Assembly: GCA_030549335.1 (NCBI GenBank) | Contig: CM060195.1 | Span: forward strand, 5,549,001 to 5,613,000 | Length of the DNA: 64,000 nt | DNA from: Pontederia crassipes | Lineage: Eukaryota > Streptophyta > Magnoliopsida > Commelinales > Pontederiaceae | Direction of reading: 5' to 3' | In this document: one piece after another, positions 22,447-33,795 of the stretch | Numbering within the stretch: position 1 is the first letter of the stretch | Layout: every line of letters starts with the position of its first letter | Program-made: the position numbers and the translations under genes | The notes under the pieces: generated by a model | Told to the model about the DNA's origin: nothing | Seen by the model: the letters and a program-made list of their open reading frames with translations, nothing else | Database searches by the model: none

Positions 22447-22645
22447 CTTTTTTTGTACGTCAGTTCAGGTCTACGGAGGTCTTCGATGGTCAAGGCTACT
22501 AGTACTTAACTAATCCGGAGTCGAAAAGATAGAACAGCAAAAGCAATTCCCTAGCCAAGGGACATCTCTAAGGTTGGAACCTGGAGCTACTAACACCCAA
22601 CAAACGCTTTAAACTCAATTCTACTAGCCAACTGAGCCAATCTGC
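22447..22645 (-). mobile_element. tRNA-derived SINE-like unit
   Basis: On the minus strand the unit opens near 22640 with TGGCTCAGTTGG, an A-box-like word. About 47 bases later comes GGTTCCAACC (22581-22572), a B-box-like word. The unit ends in a short A7 run at about 22455-22449. Order and spacing match the Pol III promoter of a tRNA-derived SINE. It is too diverged to fold as a tRNA gene, and no target duplication was identified. Confidence 0.45.
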
Positions 22646-23154
22646 TTAGTTTAAATAGTACTTTAACTTCACACTATTAATTTTCCTACTCTCTAACTCC
22701 TTTTTTTCGTCTATCATCCTCCAATTTTAAATTTTTAATCATTACACAAACACACATTTTTTTTTCAAGTCCTTAGAAAGTTAATATTTCTTTTTTTTTT
22801 CAAATTGTGCTTGTGACATGATTCTTTTAAGTTTGGTTTTAGAACTTAGTCAAGAATTTGACCCAAGTTTTGAAATTTTGACTAAACGCATTATGTGACG
22901 AGAACCTGCACACGTGATATACGACTACTGAAACTATTGATCAAAAGTTCTAACCGTAAGTTCTTGCGATTAGCATGAATTTTGAAAGCTTTTGCTACAA
23001 GAAAAAAACTTTTTTATTTTTTTTCTAATAGGTCTAAAAATAGGTGGAACTACTTTTAGACCTATTAGCTATTATTTCAATAATATTATTATATGTATAT
23101 ATTATATATTATATGCATATATTATAATATTTATATATTATATACATATATTAT
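22646..23154. other. AT-rich intergenic DNA, no gene seen
   Basis: Only simple AT-rich sequence with a degenerate ATATATTATA stretch just before 23155. Confidence 0.4.
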
Positions 23155-23590
23155 TGTTAATAATGCTTTGAATTTTATCCCAACCAGAAACTCGTCTAGA
23201 CATCAAGACACTTCGAAGTAAAAGGCGTCCTCATACTATATAGGTCTCGTTGCCGATCAACGAACTTGTAGGGTCTAGGAGGATCTAGGAGAATTTTTTA
23301 CGCCCTCGGCAAAAAATTTATGGGGCATTTTGTATGTGATTCGGAATTGATTTATTTTTTTTTATCACGAGATAGGTGTTCTATTTTTTAGGGATTAATT
23401 CAAAGTCTCAGTCGGTCTGTAATTCCTATCATAAGGGAGTGCCGATATAAATTCCCTAGGGAGTTCAAATAGAAAGTAATATGATCTTATAATCCTCTTT
23501 TGATTTTTTCATCTAATAAAATTATGTGTCACCTTAAATTTCTCGAGTTTTCTTGCGGTGCATAATTTCAATCGTGCAGAAATTCTAACA
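23155..23590. mobile_element. Probable copia-like solo LTR
   Basis: A 436-bp stretch opens TGTTAATAATG and ends AATTCTAACA, giving the TGTTA/TAACA ends usual for copia LTRs. The 5-bp flanks are ATTAT and AGTAT, which differ by one base and fit an aged target duplication. An AATAAAA word near 23516 could be the old polyadenylation signal. No internal retroelement region adjoins it. Confidence 0.5.
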
Positions 23591-23707
23591 AGTATACATA
23601 TTATATTTATTTATTATTATACATTATCATAAATTTATAATTTATTTAGGTCAACTAACAAAAAATGTATTTATTATTTATTAGTGTTATTATAAAATAA
23701 ACATTTC

Positions 23708-23767
<60 letters not shown>

Positions 23768-24841
23768 GAAAAATATATTTTCTTACTTAAATGTTGAAGT
23801 AAATATTTTTATTTATTTTACTAATCATATATCATATTAAAGTTTAACTAGTATGATATTGCAATAATTATTAATAATATTAGTATAATATATTTAATTA
23901 TTAATTATGGTATTCTAAATAATCTATAATTATATAATTATTTTCTATAAATATGATGTTAAGTTTTCTTTTATATTTCATTTTTTAGTTATTAATTAGT
24001 TTACCTTAATTTTTTCCATTTAATTTGCTAATTATAAAAAAAATCTTTATATAATAATAAAATATATTTTTAGTTCTTACTTTTTTTTCAAACACCCACT
24101 AAAATTTATCTATCAAATCAACTTTTTAAATTTTCATCATTACATTTTTTTCATCCAAACACCAACCTAAACTTTTCTATTTAATCGATTAGTTCTCGAG
24201 AACTAATTTTTTCTCAAAATTCTCATGCCAAACACACCGGTCACTCCACACGGTGCTCATCCATATATATTACGTATTTAGTTATTTTTAATAACTTTAT
24301 CTTAAGGGTTATTATATTTCATTGTTCTAATTAAGAAGGCTTTGTTAGAATCGTCAAAATCTCATGTTATTTGTACAGTCCAAAAATTAGAAACTGTTTT
24401 TACCAAGTCAGAATTTTAAGAAATAAGATTCATTTGTGATGTAGACGCCTTCGAGAACTATATATTTTACATTACATGTGCCAAATTTCTTATGCCTACG
24501 TAGAAAGGATATGCCAACCGTATGTAGATCAACGTATGTAAAATTTTTCAAACTTTTTTTCAGGTGGCGTGTCAAATATTTACAGTACGAGGAAAGGAAA
24601 GATAAATTTGAAAATAGAGAGGCACACAAAAGAGAAGATGATTTTTTTATTTTACAAATAACATATCATAGATTGACTGAAAAAATCGTACGATGATGAA
24701 TCATGTACAGGTTGCAAAATTGAAGATAACGGCCAAATAAACTTGTCTCAATGGAATGGATGCCTATTATATGTGTACTTCAACAATGTCAAATAAATAT
24801 TTTCATTCCTCATATTTTTTGTAATGTTTAAATCATCTATG

Positions 24842-24843
<2 letters not shown>
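23591..24843. other. AT-rich intergenic DNA with simple repeats
   Basis: No gene supported. The open frames at 24408-24696 overlap on opposite strands and have no family signature. Confidence 0.4.
23709..23767. repeat. (ATT)n microsatellite
   Basis: About 59 bases of uninterrupted ATT repeat. Confidence 0.97.

Positions 24844-24875
<32 letters not shown>
24844..24875. repeat. (AT)n microsatellite
   Basis: About 32 bases of AT repeat directly before the GC-rich block at 24900. Confidence 0.95.
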
Positions 24876-24878
<3 letters not shown>

Positions 24879-24899
24879 GGTGCTTATCTTATATGGACA

Positions 24900-25680
24900 A
24901 TTCAGATGGAAGCGCGATGGTTTAAAGGGGAGGCAGAGGTGGTTGGGCGCACGGTTCAAGTGAAGGATAGTTCAACGAGTTAGCGAACGGTTCCTCCAAC
25001 CATTGTGTGAACAAGGTCGCCGACATCGAGCGGCAGACGTCGTCTCTCTCCGCCGACATCCGATCGAGCAGGAGAGCGCATGTGATCTGTGAGCGAAGGG
25101 ATCAGAGAATAGCGACGAACTTGCAAGCGAAGCAGTGATCTTGCGAGAGAAGGCGGCGATCTTGAGCGAAGGGATTTGCGCCTTGCATCTTCGATCTCCC
25201 CTCCGACAGCGGCAGATCGCGTCTCCAATCTCCCCTCCAGCAGATCGTCGTAGATCCAGATTCGCTCGCCACTCACAGCTCGTCGTCGAACCAACACCTT
25301 CCGTCGCGTAGATCCAGATTTGCTCATCGCTCGCAGGTCGCCATCAAACCACTCGCAGCTCGCACAGATCCAGATTTGCTCTGTCATCGCGTGGGTGGAG
25401 AAGCTCCATTGTCACGTAGGTCCCCTCACCGAAGCTCCGTTGCACAGAGAACATCGTCGCCTATCGCCCATCGCTCGGAGCCATCGTGTTGTGCCATTGT
25501 CGCCTGACGTCGTCTCCCATAAGTGAGAACCGCTCGACCTCCTCCACCCTCTTGCACGGCCGATTTTTTTTGTGAACCGTCTCTCATCTTTCATGAATCA
25601 AGTATTGAATCGGCACGCCTCATCTTGTCCGCCCATCTTAGATCGGACGATTTTGCCACACAGGTTATATAATGTATGTA
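24900..25680. other. GC-rich island of transposon-like character
   Basis: A sharply bounded GC-rich block sits in AT-rich surroundings. It contains three diverged copies of AGATCCAGATTTGCTC (near 25253, 25313, 25367) and repeated GATCTCCCCTCC and CTCGCAGCTCG words. Open frames occur on both strands (for example 135 codons on minus at 24980-25387) but none has a recognisable domain. Such blocks are typical of captured or non-autonomous transposon interiors; termini were not found. Confidence 0.4.
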
Positions 25681-28600
25681 CAAGGTTAATAATTATGTAT
25701 AGCACCTCGTTCTATACGTCGACATAGAGTACTTATTTCTTATCATTTTAATTAATTTAATGATTATAATATATAATTAAATTGATTATGAGTACTTGAA
25801 ATAATATATATTTGTTGCATGGTTTAATAATAAAAATATATCATATAAGGCTAAATAAATTTCAACTATTGAACTAATCACATTTGTTAACATGTCTTGA
25901 TCACGAGCATCGGATAATTTGATGATCTTAATTTTAGTCATCTTTATTATTTAACATATATTTTAAATTAATACATAATTATTTTAATTTAATAAGTAAA
26001 ATTAGTATTAAAAATATTAAGTGCTCTACATTAAAAATATTAAATATTAAAAATTTAAGAAGAAAGATCAAAATGACGCATGAACCCTTTAATCAAAACG
26101 TTGTTAAATAGGACCCTAAGCCTAAGCAATAGGTTTAGGTAAATTATAAGACTGCAAACTTAATTATCATAACCACATCACATTTGGGTCAAAGTTGAGC
26201 TACTCCCAGTGGTCCACGTTGGAATAGGAGTTGCACATTACAATTAATTCTAGTCCTCCCGTATTACTTTCAAACTTGCAAATATTTCTTTATCTTGACT
26301 ATTCCACACCAATTTGATGACTTGGTAGTACTACATTCAGAACCAAAAGTCTTTTTCTTAAAAAATAAAAATAGAAAAAATGATTGCAATGTTTTTTTTT
26401 CTTTTTTTTTTATTTTTGCAAGGTCAGTTAATATATTTTCAAACCCCTGACTGGTCAATGAATCAATGTTGCGGCAATCTTTTTGACTGCATGCGATCTC
26501 CAATATATCTCAGTCAAGCATCTCGATGGCCGAGCGCAGAGATGTAAATTTAGGTGGACTTTGGGTGTCGATCGATTACTTATATATTTGGCGGATTATA
26601 ATTAAACGTAATTATTTTTAAAAAGTTAATATCATGAATAGTGAAAAAAAAGAATTAACGTATTTAATCCAATCAAACGGGGCTCAGTGGAGCACAAAAT
26701 TTTTCAAATGCTCACAATTTTGCATGATAACTATTTAATCACGTCAAGTGAAGCTTTAAGTCTCAGATGCATGCATCATTATGATGTCCGAAAGCTTCTA
26801 TGCAGTAGATGCACGCAGATAAAAAGTTTTGATTTGATCTTAAGAGTTTTATGTGATGTGACGAGTCACACAATTCAAGTCATATTAAAGAAACAAGGTT
26901 TTTTTTCCTCGATCATTCACTAAAAACATATAGGTAGTATCAGATACAAGAATGATATAATTAATATCAGATATAAGAATCATGCATAAAGCAAGCACGT
27001 TGAGTGTCGTTTTTCATCTCGAGTTAAAAGTCATTGATTTTTATATTCAAGAATCTGAATTTGGGATAACTTTGTCAGTCTCCCGGCTTAATCCAAGTTG
27101 GCACACCTGTCTGCTATTTGAATTTTACATTAGGGTGACTTTTGGTTGCAGGATAGGATTTGTCGGAATAAGTAAGTTTTATTGTATGCGTACGATTTAT
27201 TGGAGTGGTCTATTCCGCACTTCCGTTTGGATAGCATGCGAATATCTCTTTGCAAAATGACTAATTTGATTGGGATTCTAACTCATTATCGAGTCCCACT
27301 ATTTTAGTGTCTTTCCATATGTCTTCTTACAAAAATTCGAGGTTGAGACATTTACTTAAGCGAAGAAAAACTGTTCTCCGTTTCGCTCTAGCTCCGTTCC
27401 TAACTATGAGATGTTTAATAGTCCGAAACTGCGACAAAGAGAAATGATCACAACATGGAAGTTAAATATATATACTGAACGCAAGTGGGACGAGTTGCTT
27501 GCAAAAATAGCCAACCGCCGCTAAGTTTTGGCCGCCTGTCACCAGAAACGTACAGTTGAGGTCGTTTTCTGGCAAATTTAAGATGCTTCAGTTGAAGGAT
27601 CCACCAACAAGAAACAAAGGATAAACGAGGGGGGGCTTTTGAATAGATGTCACCAGCTTTTGTATAGATACTGTTCATTCATGGACTACTTGCTGCTTGG
27701 GAACGTATGATGCATGCAAAACGGATCAGCTTTGCATGGGTGTGAATTAGTGGGACGCTTTGCTGACTGTAGTTGGAATCATGCATGAGATGGACAAAAT
27801 AAAAAAGGAGCACAGTGCTTTGATCTTATCTTTCTGCAACGTGAAATCATCTCTAGGAAAGGCTTTGTGATGTTTCAGATGTTTGATCTGATTAAAGCAT
27901 ATAGTGCCCAATTATTCATGCCATATGGAAGGCTTTATGATGTTTCATCAATGGTATGAAAACTTTTGGATGGTCTACTGCAGGTTCAGAAAATATGCAT
28001 GGCCTTAGTACAACATCAGAAAGTGTGGTCCTACTTACTGGTGCAAGTAATGAAATACGATTTCAAAGTCAGAAATATGATTTGATTTGTTGTCAAGGTT
28101 TCTTTAGATGTTGCTTAAGTAATGAAAGGAATAGAACAGTACATCAGAAATTTAGGTCCACTTTTTGTTCAATATCAAAACATTGAGCCAGACAACACCG
28201 TAAAAAAGGGGTCGAGAGGATATAAAAGGATAACTCCAAAGACCATAAAAATCATATCACACAGTTTACCCCCAAGATTCATGTTACTTTTTTTTTTGGA
28301 AGATAAAAGACATTACCAAATGCTTTTATAGAGTGAGTCCATTGCCTCACAGGGACTTTTTTTTGTTAAAGCAATTACAGTCTTGAATCTCAGATATCAA
28401 TCAGTCTGAATACCAATTTAGTTCAGTAGCAGGTGGCAACAAGTGAATAACTCGTTTCAGTTTAGTAAACGTTATGGAAAAAAAGTAAGATATAATGTAA
28501 GATGCTGCAGATTATTTTGGTACTTTCCGATTAGCCCAGTAATAAAATAATCAACAATAGAACAAATAACATGTCAGTTTATATCAGAAAATGTGCAGAA

Positions 28601-28704
28601 ACATGACCTAACATGCTGTTAAAATATCTTTGTCCTGGTGCTGCAAGCACAGATGCAATAGTTCCGCTAAGGAAGATTTGGGTTCTCTGTACTGATACCA
28701 CAAA
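25681..28704. other. AT-rich intergenic region, no gene seen
   Basis: I see no coding region or bounded transposon. Short open frames at 26982-27260 and 27448-27678 lack any family signature. Around 27850-27950 the phrase AGGCTTT(G/A)TGATGTTTCA occurs twice. Confidence 0.4.
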
Positions 28705-29052
28705 ACTTAGTAATTATAAATTGCATTAATCAAAAGTTCGATGACATCGATTCAATAATCAGAGACAAGAACCACAAAGTAAAACTAGGAAAAGAGGACA
28801 ACAACAACAATAAGTCGTCATAAATTCAGACTTTAATATCCCAACTGATGCTAAAGAATCACATAGGTTTCAGGAAACTAGGCATTGGCAGAACAACTTA
28901 GTAATTACCATATAAATTGCATTAATCGAAAGTTCAAAGACATCAATTCAGTAGTCACATAAAAGAACCAAATCTAAAAATAGGAAAAGAGGCCAACAAC
29001 AACAAGTCGTCATTGAGCCAATTTTCTGATTTATTATCCCAACTGATGCGAA
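28705..29052. repeat. 191-bp-offset tandem duplication at the 3' end of the bicupin gene
   Basis: The block from AACTTAGTAATTATAAATTG (28705) to CCCAACTGATGC (about 28850) recurs from about 28896 to 29052 with about 10-15% changes. Shared words include TTGCATTAATC, GGAAAAGAGG and AAGTCGTCAT. The copy nearer the gene ends about 25 bp from the bicupin stop codon, so it lies in the 3' UTR and the farther copy would lie beyond it. Confidence 0.85.
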
Positions 29053-29074
29053 GAACAGAACTTTCAGGTCCTGC

Positions 29075-30826
29075 TTAATTTGGAGGAGGGAAGAAGATTT
29101 CATCAGAGGTCCTCTTGGATCTAAACTTCTGCTCCAACTCAGGTCCGACATTGAATGCAGCTTGCAGCACCTCTGGGGAAATAGCCTTCCACACCGAAGT
29201 CCTTCCGGCAAGATGAGTGAAAATAGGACTGCAATTTCACCAAGGAAACATAAGATTCATGTACATTAGTATTTGCCATTAGATCATTGAATCTAAGACC
29301 TAAATAATGAAACTTTCAAGCTTACTTGGGCGTGGTTATGATAGAGAACCAGTCCATTCCATCAGCATCAGAAATCTTTGACACGACGAAGAATCTAGGA
29401 ACGATAAAAAGGCAACCAGCTTTGACATGGGTCTCAAGGACCCTCTTACCATCAATACCCACAACCTGCACTCGGCCGCTGCCCCTTACGATATAAGTCA
29501 CTTGGAAGGCCGAGTCACAGGAAAAGCCAGGAGAGCACATGGCATTGCCATTCAACCTCACGAGGTCAGCGCCGAGCCCCACCTCGCCAACCAATGGCAA
29601 GTTCTTTGTGTTCAACACAACAACACATCCACCATTCTTGATATCAACATCGAGGGGTGCCTCCTCGCAGTTCAAGGCCATGCCATCTCTGTCACTTGCT
29701 GCGGGCTGTGGCATGGACTGGCCGTCCTTCACCTTGACAATGCCAAAGTTGGTCTGGCTATGAACGAGGTTCTTAACCTCATCCTCGATGAGGTCCCAAG
29801 CGCGGCCCACGAACTCAGAGCTAAAGCCAGTGAAGATACCATTGGCACCAGTTACCTGGAAGTTATTGAACTGTCCTGCCTTGTGGCCCTTGGAGGTCTC
29901 TCCCAAAAACAACACCTCAAGCTCAGTGTCATTCGGGTTGAACCACCAGGTTAGAACGCCAAATGGGAGGGCGATAGCATCGCCCTTCTTGATGCCAATC
30001 ACCTTCTCTTTGGTGGCCTCTGGGAGCACAATTCCACAAGTTCCATTGCCTACAAAAAAAGAGGAAAGCATTGGAGATTCATATTTTCTAAGGTTCAGAA
30101 ATCAGACAAGCATACTATATGTATTCAATCAAATAGTAAAAACAGATTGCACTACCAATGCATCAAAAAGATAAATGGCGGATTTATGAACTTGCCTGCG
30201 AAGTCTATGATATCAAAACAAACTTAAAATAAGTATACTTCATCGCAAATGACTGCAGTACTCTAGTACTAAAAAATCATAAGTTAAATAAATGAAATAC
30301 ACTCATTAACCTCAGTTTAATAGCCTATTTGCAACATATAAGAAATAGAACCAATAACAGGAAACTATTACCTATGCATGGTTAGAGTTGAACACAAAGT
30401 GTTATCCTGTTGCATTGAATGGTCTTTCTTAGAGAACTGGACAAATAATAAACAGCAGTATAAAAGTGTAGTATATCTACTGGCTACTGCACAACAAGAT
30501 ATAGACCTCTACGAAAAATATTATCCTTAATCACAAAAAGATGAAAAAGTAATATTTCTCTGAATACAAATTAGGATAAAAATTGACATGACAAACAATC
30601 GCACAAGTCTAAGTTTAAGTAGTGTTGTACCTTGAAGGACATAGGCCACCTTGGCCGAGTCCGAGTAGCTGGGAAGGGCCAGGCCATGCTTTTCTAGTGC
30701 GAGCTTTGCAGCACCGATGTTGGCGGCGCGGAGCATCGGCAGCTCCTCGCTGCACCACGTGTGGTACGATCCTCCATCACCACCGTAAGCCTTCTTGGGG
30801 AGGCGTGGCGTCAAGTCGAGATCCAT
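29075..30826 (-). CDS. Bicupin, 11S-globulin/glutelin-like cytosolic protein, frameshift in last exon
   Basis: Three exons are inferred: 30826-30631, 30049-29326 and 29229-29075, all with GT/AG borders and each ending at the position typical of this family. The product (about 357 residues once the frame slip is ignored) has two cupin domains. The N-terminus is MDLDLTPRLPKKAYGGDGG. Cupin 1 includes VLPEATKEKV and KKGDAIALPFGVLTWW, and cupin 2 includes TYIVRGSGRVQVVG and AGCLFIVPRFFVVSK. No signal peptide is visible, unlike true seed globulins, so it resembles the cytosolic 11S-like proteins of the At1g07750/At2g28680 type, whose function is not settled. In exon 3 there are five T where the conserved frame (P-I-F-T-H) needs four, at about 29220-29224. 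As written, the frame shifts and stops after roughly 30 altered residues, losing the conserved end EIFFPPPN. This could be a homopolymer sequencing error or a real lesion. Confidence 0.88.
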
Positions 30827-30862
30827 TGCAGGCTGAGATAACAAAAGAAATTAGATATCACA

Positions 30863-30880
30863 AGAGAGAGAGAGAGAGAG
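30863..30880. repeat. (GA)n repeat in bicupin 5' leader
   Basis: Eighteen bases of GA repeat about 40 bases upstream of the bicupin ATG, a CT run on the sense strand. Confidence 0.9.
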
Positions 30881-30930
30881 AATTGAATCAGAGCTTGGTG
30901 GGTGAGATGATTGAGAGGAGAAGATGGGAT

Positions 30931-30940
30931 TTATTTATAG
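30931..30940 (-). promoter_or_regulatory. TATA box of the bicupin gene
   Basis: On the minus strand CTATAAATAA lies about 105 bp upstream of the ATG at 30826, with the CT run between. It is a close match to the plant TATA consensus at a sensible distance. Confidence 0.6.
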
Positions 30941-30999
30941 AGTTGTAAAGGGCCAATTTTAAGTGTTTTGGTTCGTTAATCGCCAACGGAGGAGAAGTT

Positions 31000-33758
31000 A
31001 TGGGCATGTGGAAAAGATACGATGCCGAGTAATACGTCGTTCTCTCACCAATAGGTTGTTATATATGCCCAGCTTTAATGGGAAAGTTTTAGATATGGTG
31101 ATATTTTTAATACAATTTTGTTAGGATTATTATGTTAAGTATTATCCTTGTACTCTGAGATTATGATAACTTTGTCTAACTACTTGCTAATTTATCTACG
31201 CACAGATGATTGTTAAATATGTTTAGGATACTTACTGATTTATGAGATGCTCTAGGTTGTTAAACAATAATTTTGAATATCTTATCTCCCGGAGTTCAAG
31301 TAAAAAAAAAACATATAAATTTTGTTGGCATCTATATCTATATATGAAAGCAAAGTTAAAAAGTATCACGTGCCAAGCTCTAGCTAAAAAGTGTCATGTG
31401 TCAAGCTAATTTAATGTATAAAATGATAATATTTTAAGTATATAATAATGGATGTTCAAATATATATATATATATATATATAGGTAGAAAGGTCCGAACT
31501 CTCGTAATTTTAATATATAAAATGATAATATTTCATTATTATTGTTCCTCCTAATTCGATATTGTTATATACTATTATAGTTAGTTTGTTGGATGGTCTC
31601 ATAAATTATAATATTAACAACTTATATATTTATATATTCTCAGTTAGTTTATTCAGTTGAATGTTAACAATAATATAGTTATACATTAATAAAGAAATTT
31701 AATTGCATGAGATTAACAAATTGGTCAATAATAAAATTATGATCTTTTTTATCAAAATTATTTTTTTTTATTTTTACGCTAATAATATTTATGTTAAGAA
31801 AAGACTACTTTCACTTTTTCATGTTGTGTTTCTTTATCTTGCTTAATAAAATGAAGTAATATCACCCTAGAGGTATTCTCCCCTTAAAACCAAATATTCA
31901 TTGAATTAGGATTAACTCATCAACATGTGGATTTCCAATGGAATGGATTAACTTTATTCGAGGAATTAAAGAATGCACATAACACATTATATATTCCATT
32001 TTTTTAATATATAGTTCTCTTCTTGATGTACACAAATGGATGAACTTTATATAATTAGTTTATGAATTTGTACACATATATTCATTATGGGCATCCAATT
32101 AAATGATATATTAGTCTATATCATACTCTTAGGGGGTGTTTCTCTAGAGGTAATCTTTGTAAATTATCAGATAATATTATATTAAATTATTTGGGTCTAC
32201 CACATTACCTTGTTCACTTGTGATAGGTAATGAGTAATCTGCATTATTTAGACAATTCACATTGCCTATGAAGTGACAATGCAGATTGTCTATGGAAGGG
32301 TAGGCAATCCACATTACCATCTGAGTTGTAATTTTTAAAATTTTACTTTTCGCATTTGTCCTTTATAGTTTTATTTAAATAAATTCTAAAATACATTGAA
32401 TAAATTATAAAAATAATTAAATAAATTATAAAATTAATCAAATAAATAATATGGTCATTATTTGTCAACACATATATTTTTATAATTTTATGTCAACGTG
32501 CGAACACATTCTATTAGTTTCTAATAAATACTGACTAATATAGCATAGAGACTTTGAGATAACATAGAGGCTTTGATTAAATCATAATCTTCATGGAACA
32601 TTTCCTTATTTGATAGTTACATTAACTTTTCTCAATATTTATATTATTGGAAAAAATGATTATAGTGCTTAGGGATTATTTGGCTAAGCTTATAACACAC
32701 TTATGAGTTAGCTTAAAAAAATTTAAGCATTTGATAACTTAAAAATATAACTGATAAGAATATATCAAATCTACATATAAGTAAAAAAATAAGTAGGGGA
32801 GTGGTGCTTATATTTTTTCTAACTAAATAAGTCAATTAGTTGTATCATAACTAACTAGATGTTATTAATAAATTTTATCTAAACGTGTAATTATTTATTT
32901 TTAAAAATAAATTTCAGCAAATAAAATACTTATCAGTTATGTTGTATCAACTAAGTCAAACGGACTCTTGACTCTTGATCGTATTAACTAATAATATCAA
33001 TATTTTAATTAATTCTTCATTTCTTGTTTAACTTTGAGTAATATTAGGAATACATAGAGAGAGTTTACTAATATTTTTTAATTTTTTTATAAAGTTAGTA
33101 AAAATTTATTATTTTGAACTTTTATAAAATAGTTTTACTGAAAGATCATGCTCACGATGTTTTGCGAAATTATCCAATCTATAATATAATTGTCTCTAGT
33201 ATTTTTTAATTAACTATCCAACCATCATATAATAAATTAATACTTTTATTAGTTATGATTTTTGTTACAACATGTGTTATGTTCTCTTTGTAAACTTTTT
33301 TTTTCTTTTAATTTAGTACTGATACATTATTGTTAAGTTAAAATTTTACTATAACATTAGAAATTAAAATATGAGTAATACTAATCATTATTCAATAAGT
33401 AAATATTTAGACAAACTTTTTTACCTTTCATTATATTTGCCTTTCATTCTTGTTTAACTTTGAATTAGATTGGAATATATACTGGATTTTCCATGTTTCC
33501 TATAAGATTATTTTTCAAATTCGCACACTTGAGACAAAACTCTTTAATGCAACTGCAAATTTTTTAGTTGAAAAGTGTTAAGAAGCCAAGATAATCAACT
33601 AAGGCTAAATGTTATTAATCATATAGTGCCAATTTTCATATGCATGATCTGTAGTCAACGGTCCGATTGAAAAGGGAAAATTTATGAGAGGGCTTATTTT
33701 CAGCTTTTAAAAAATATTATTATTAGGAACACAAAACAAATATCATTATCATTATACA

Positions 33759-33795
<37 letters not shown>

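Noticed and set aside
22565..22645. Possible tRNA gene
   Set aside because: A- and B-box words are present but acceptor and anticodon stems do not pair; a SINE head fits better.
29427..29954. 175-codon plus-strand frame
   Set aside because: It is the antisense shadow of the second bicupin exon.
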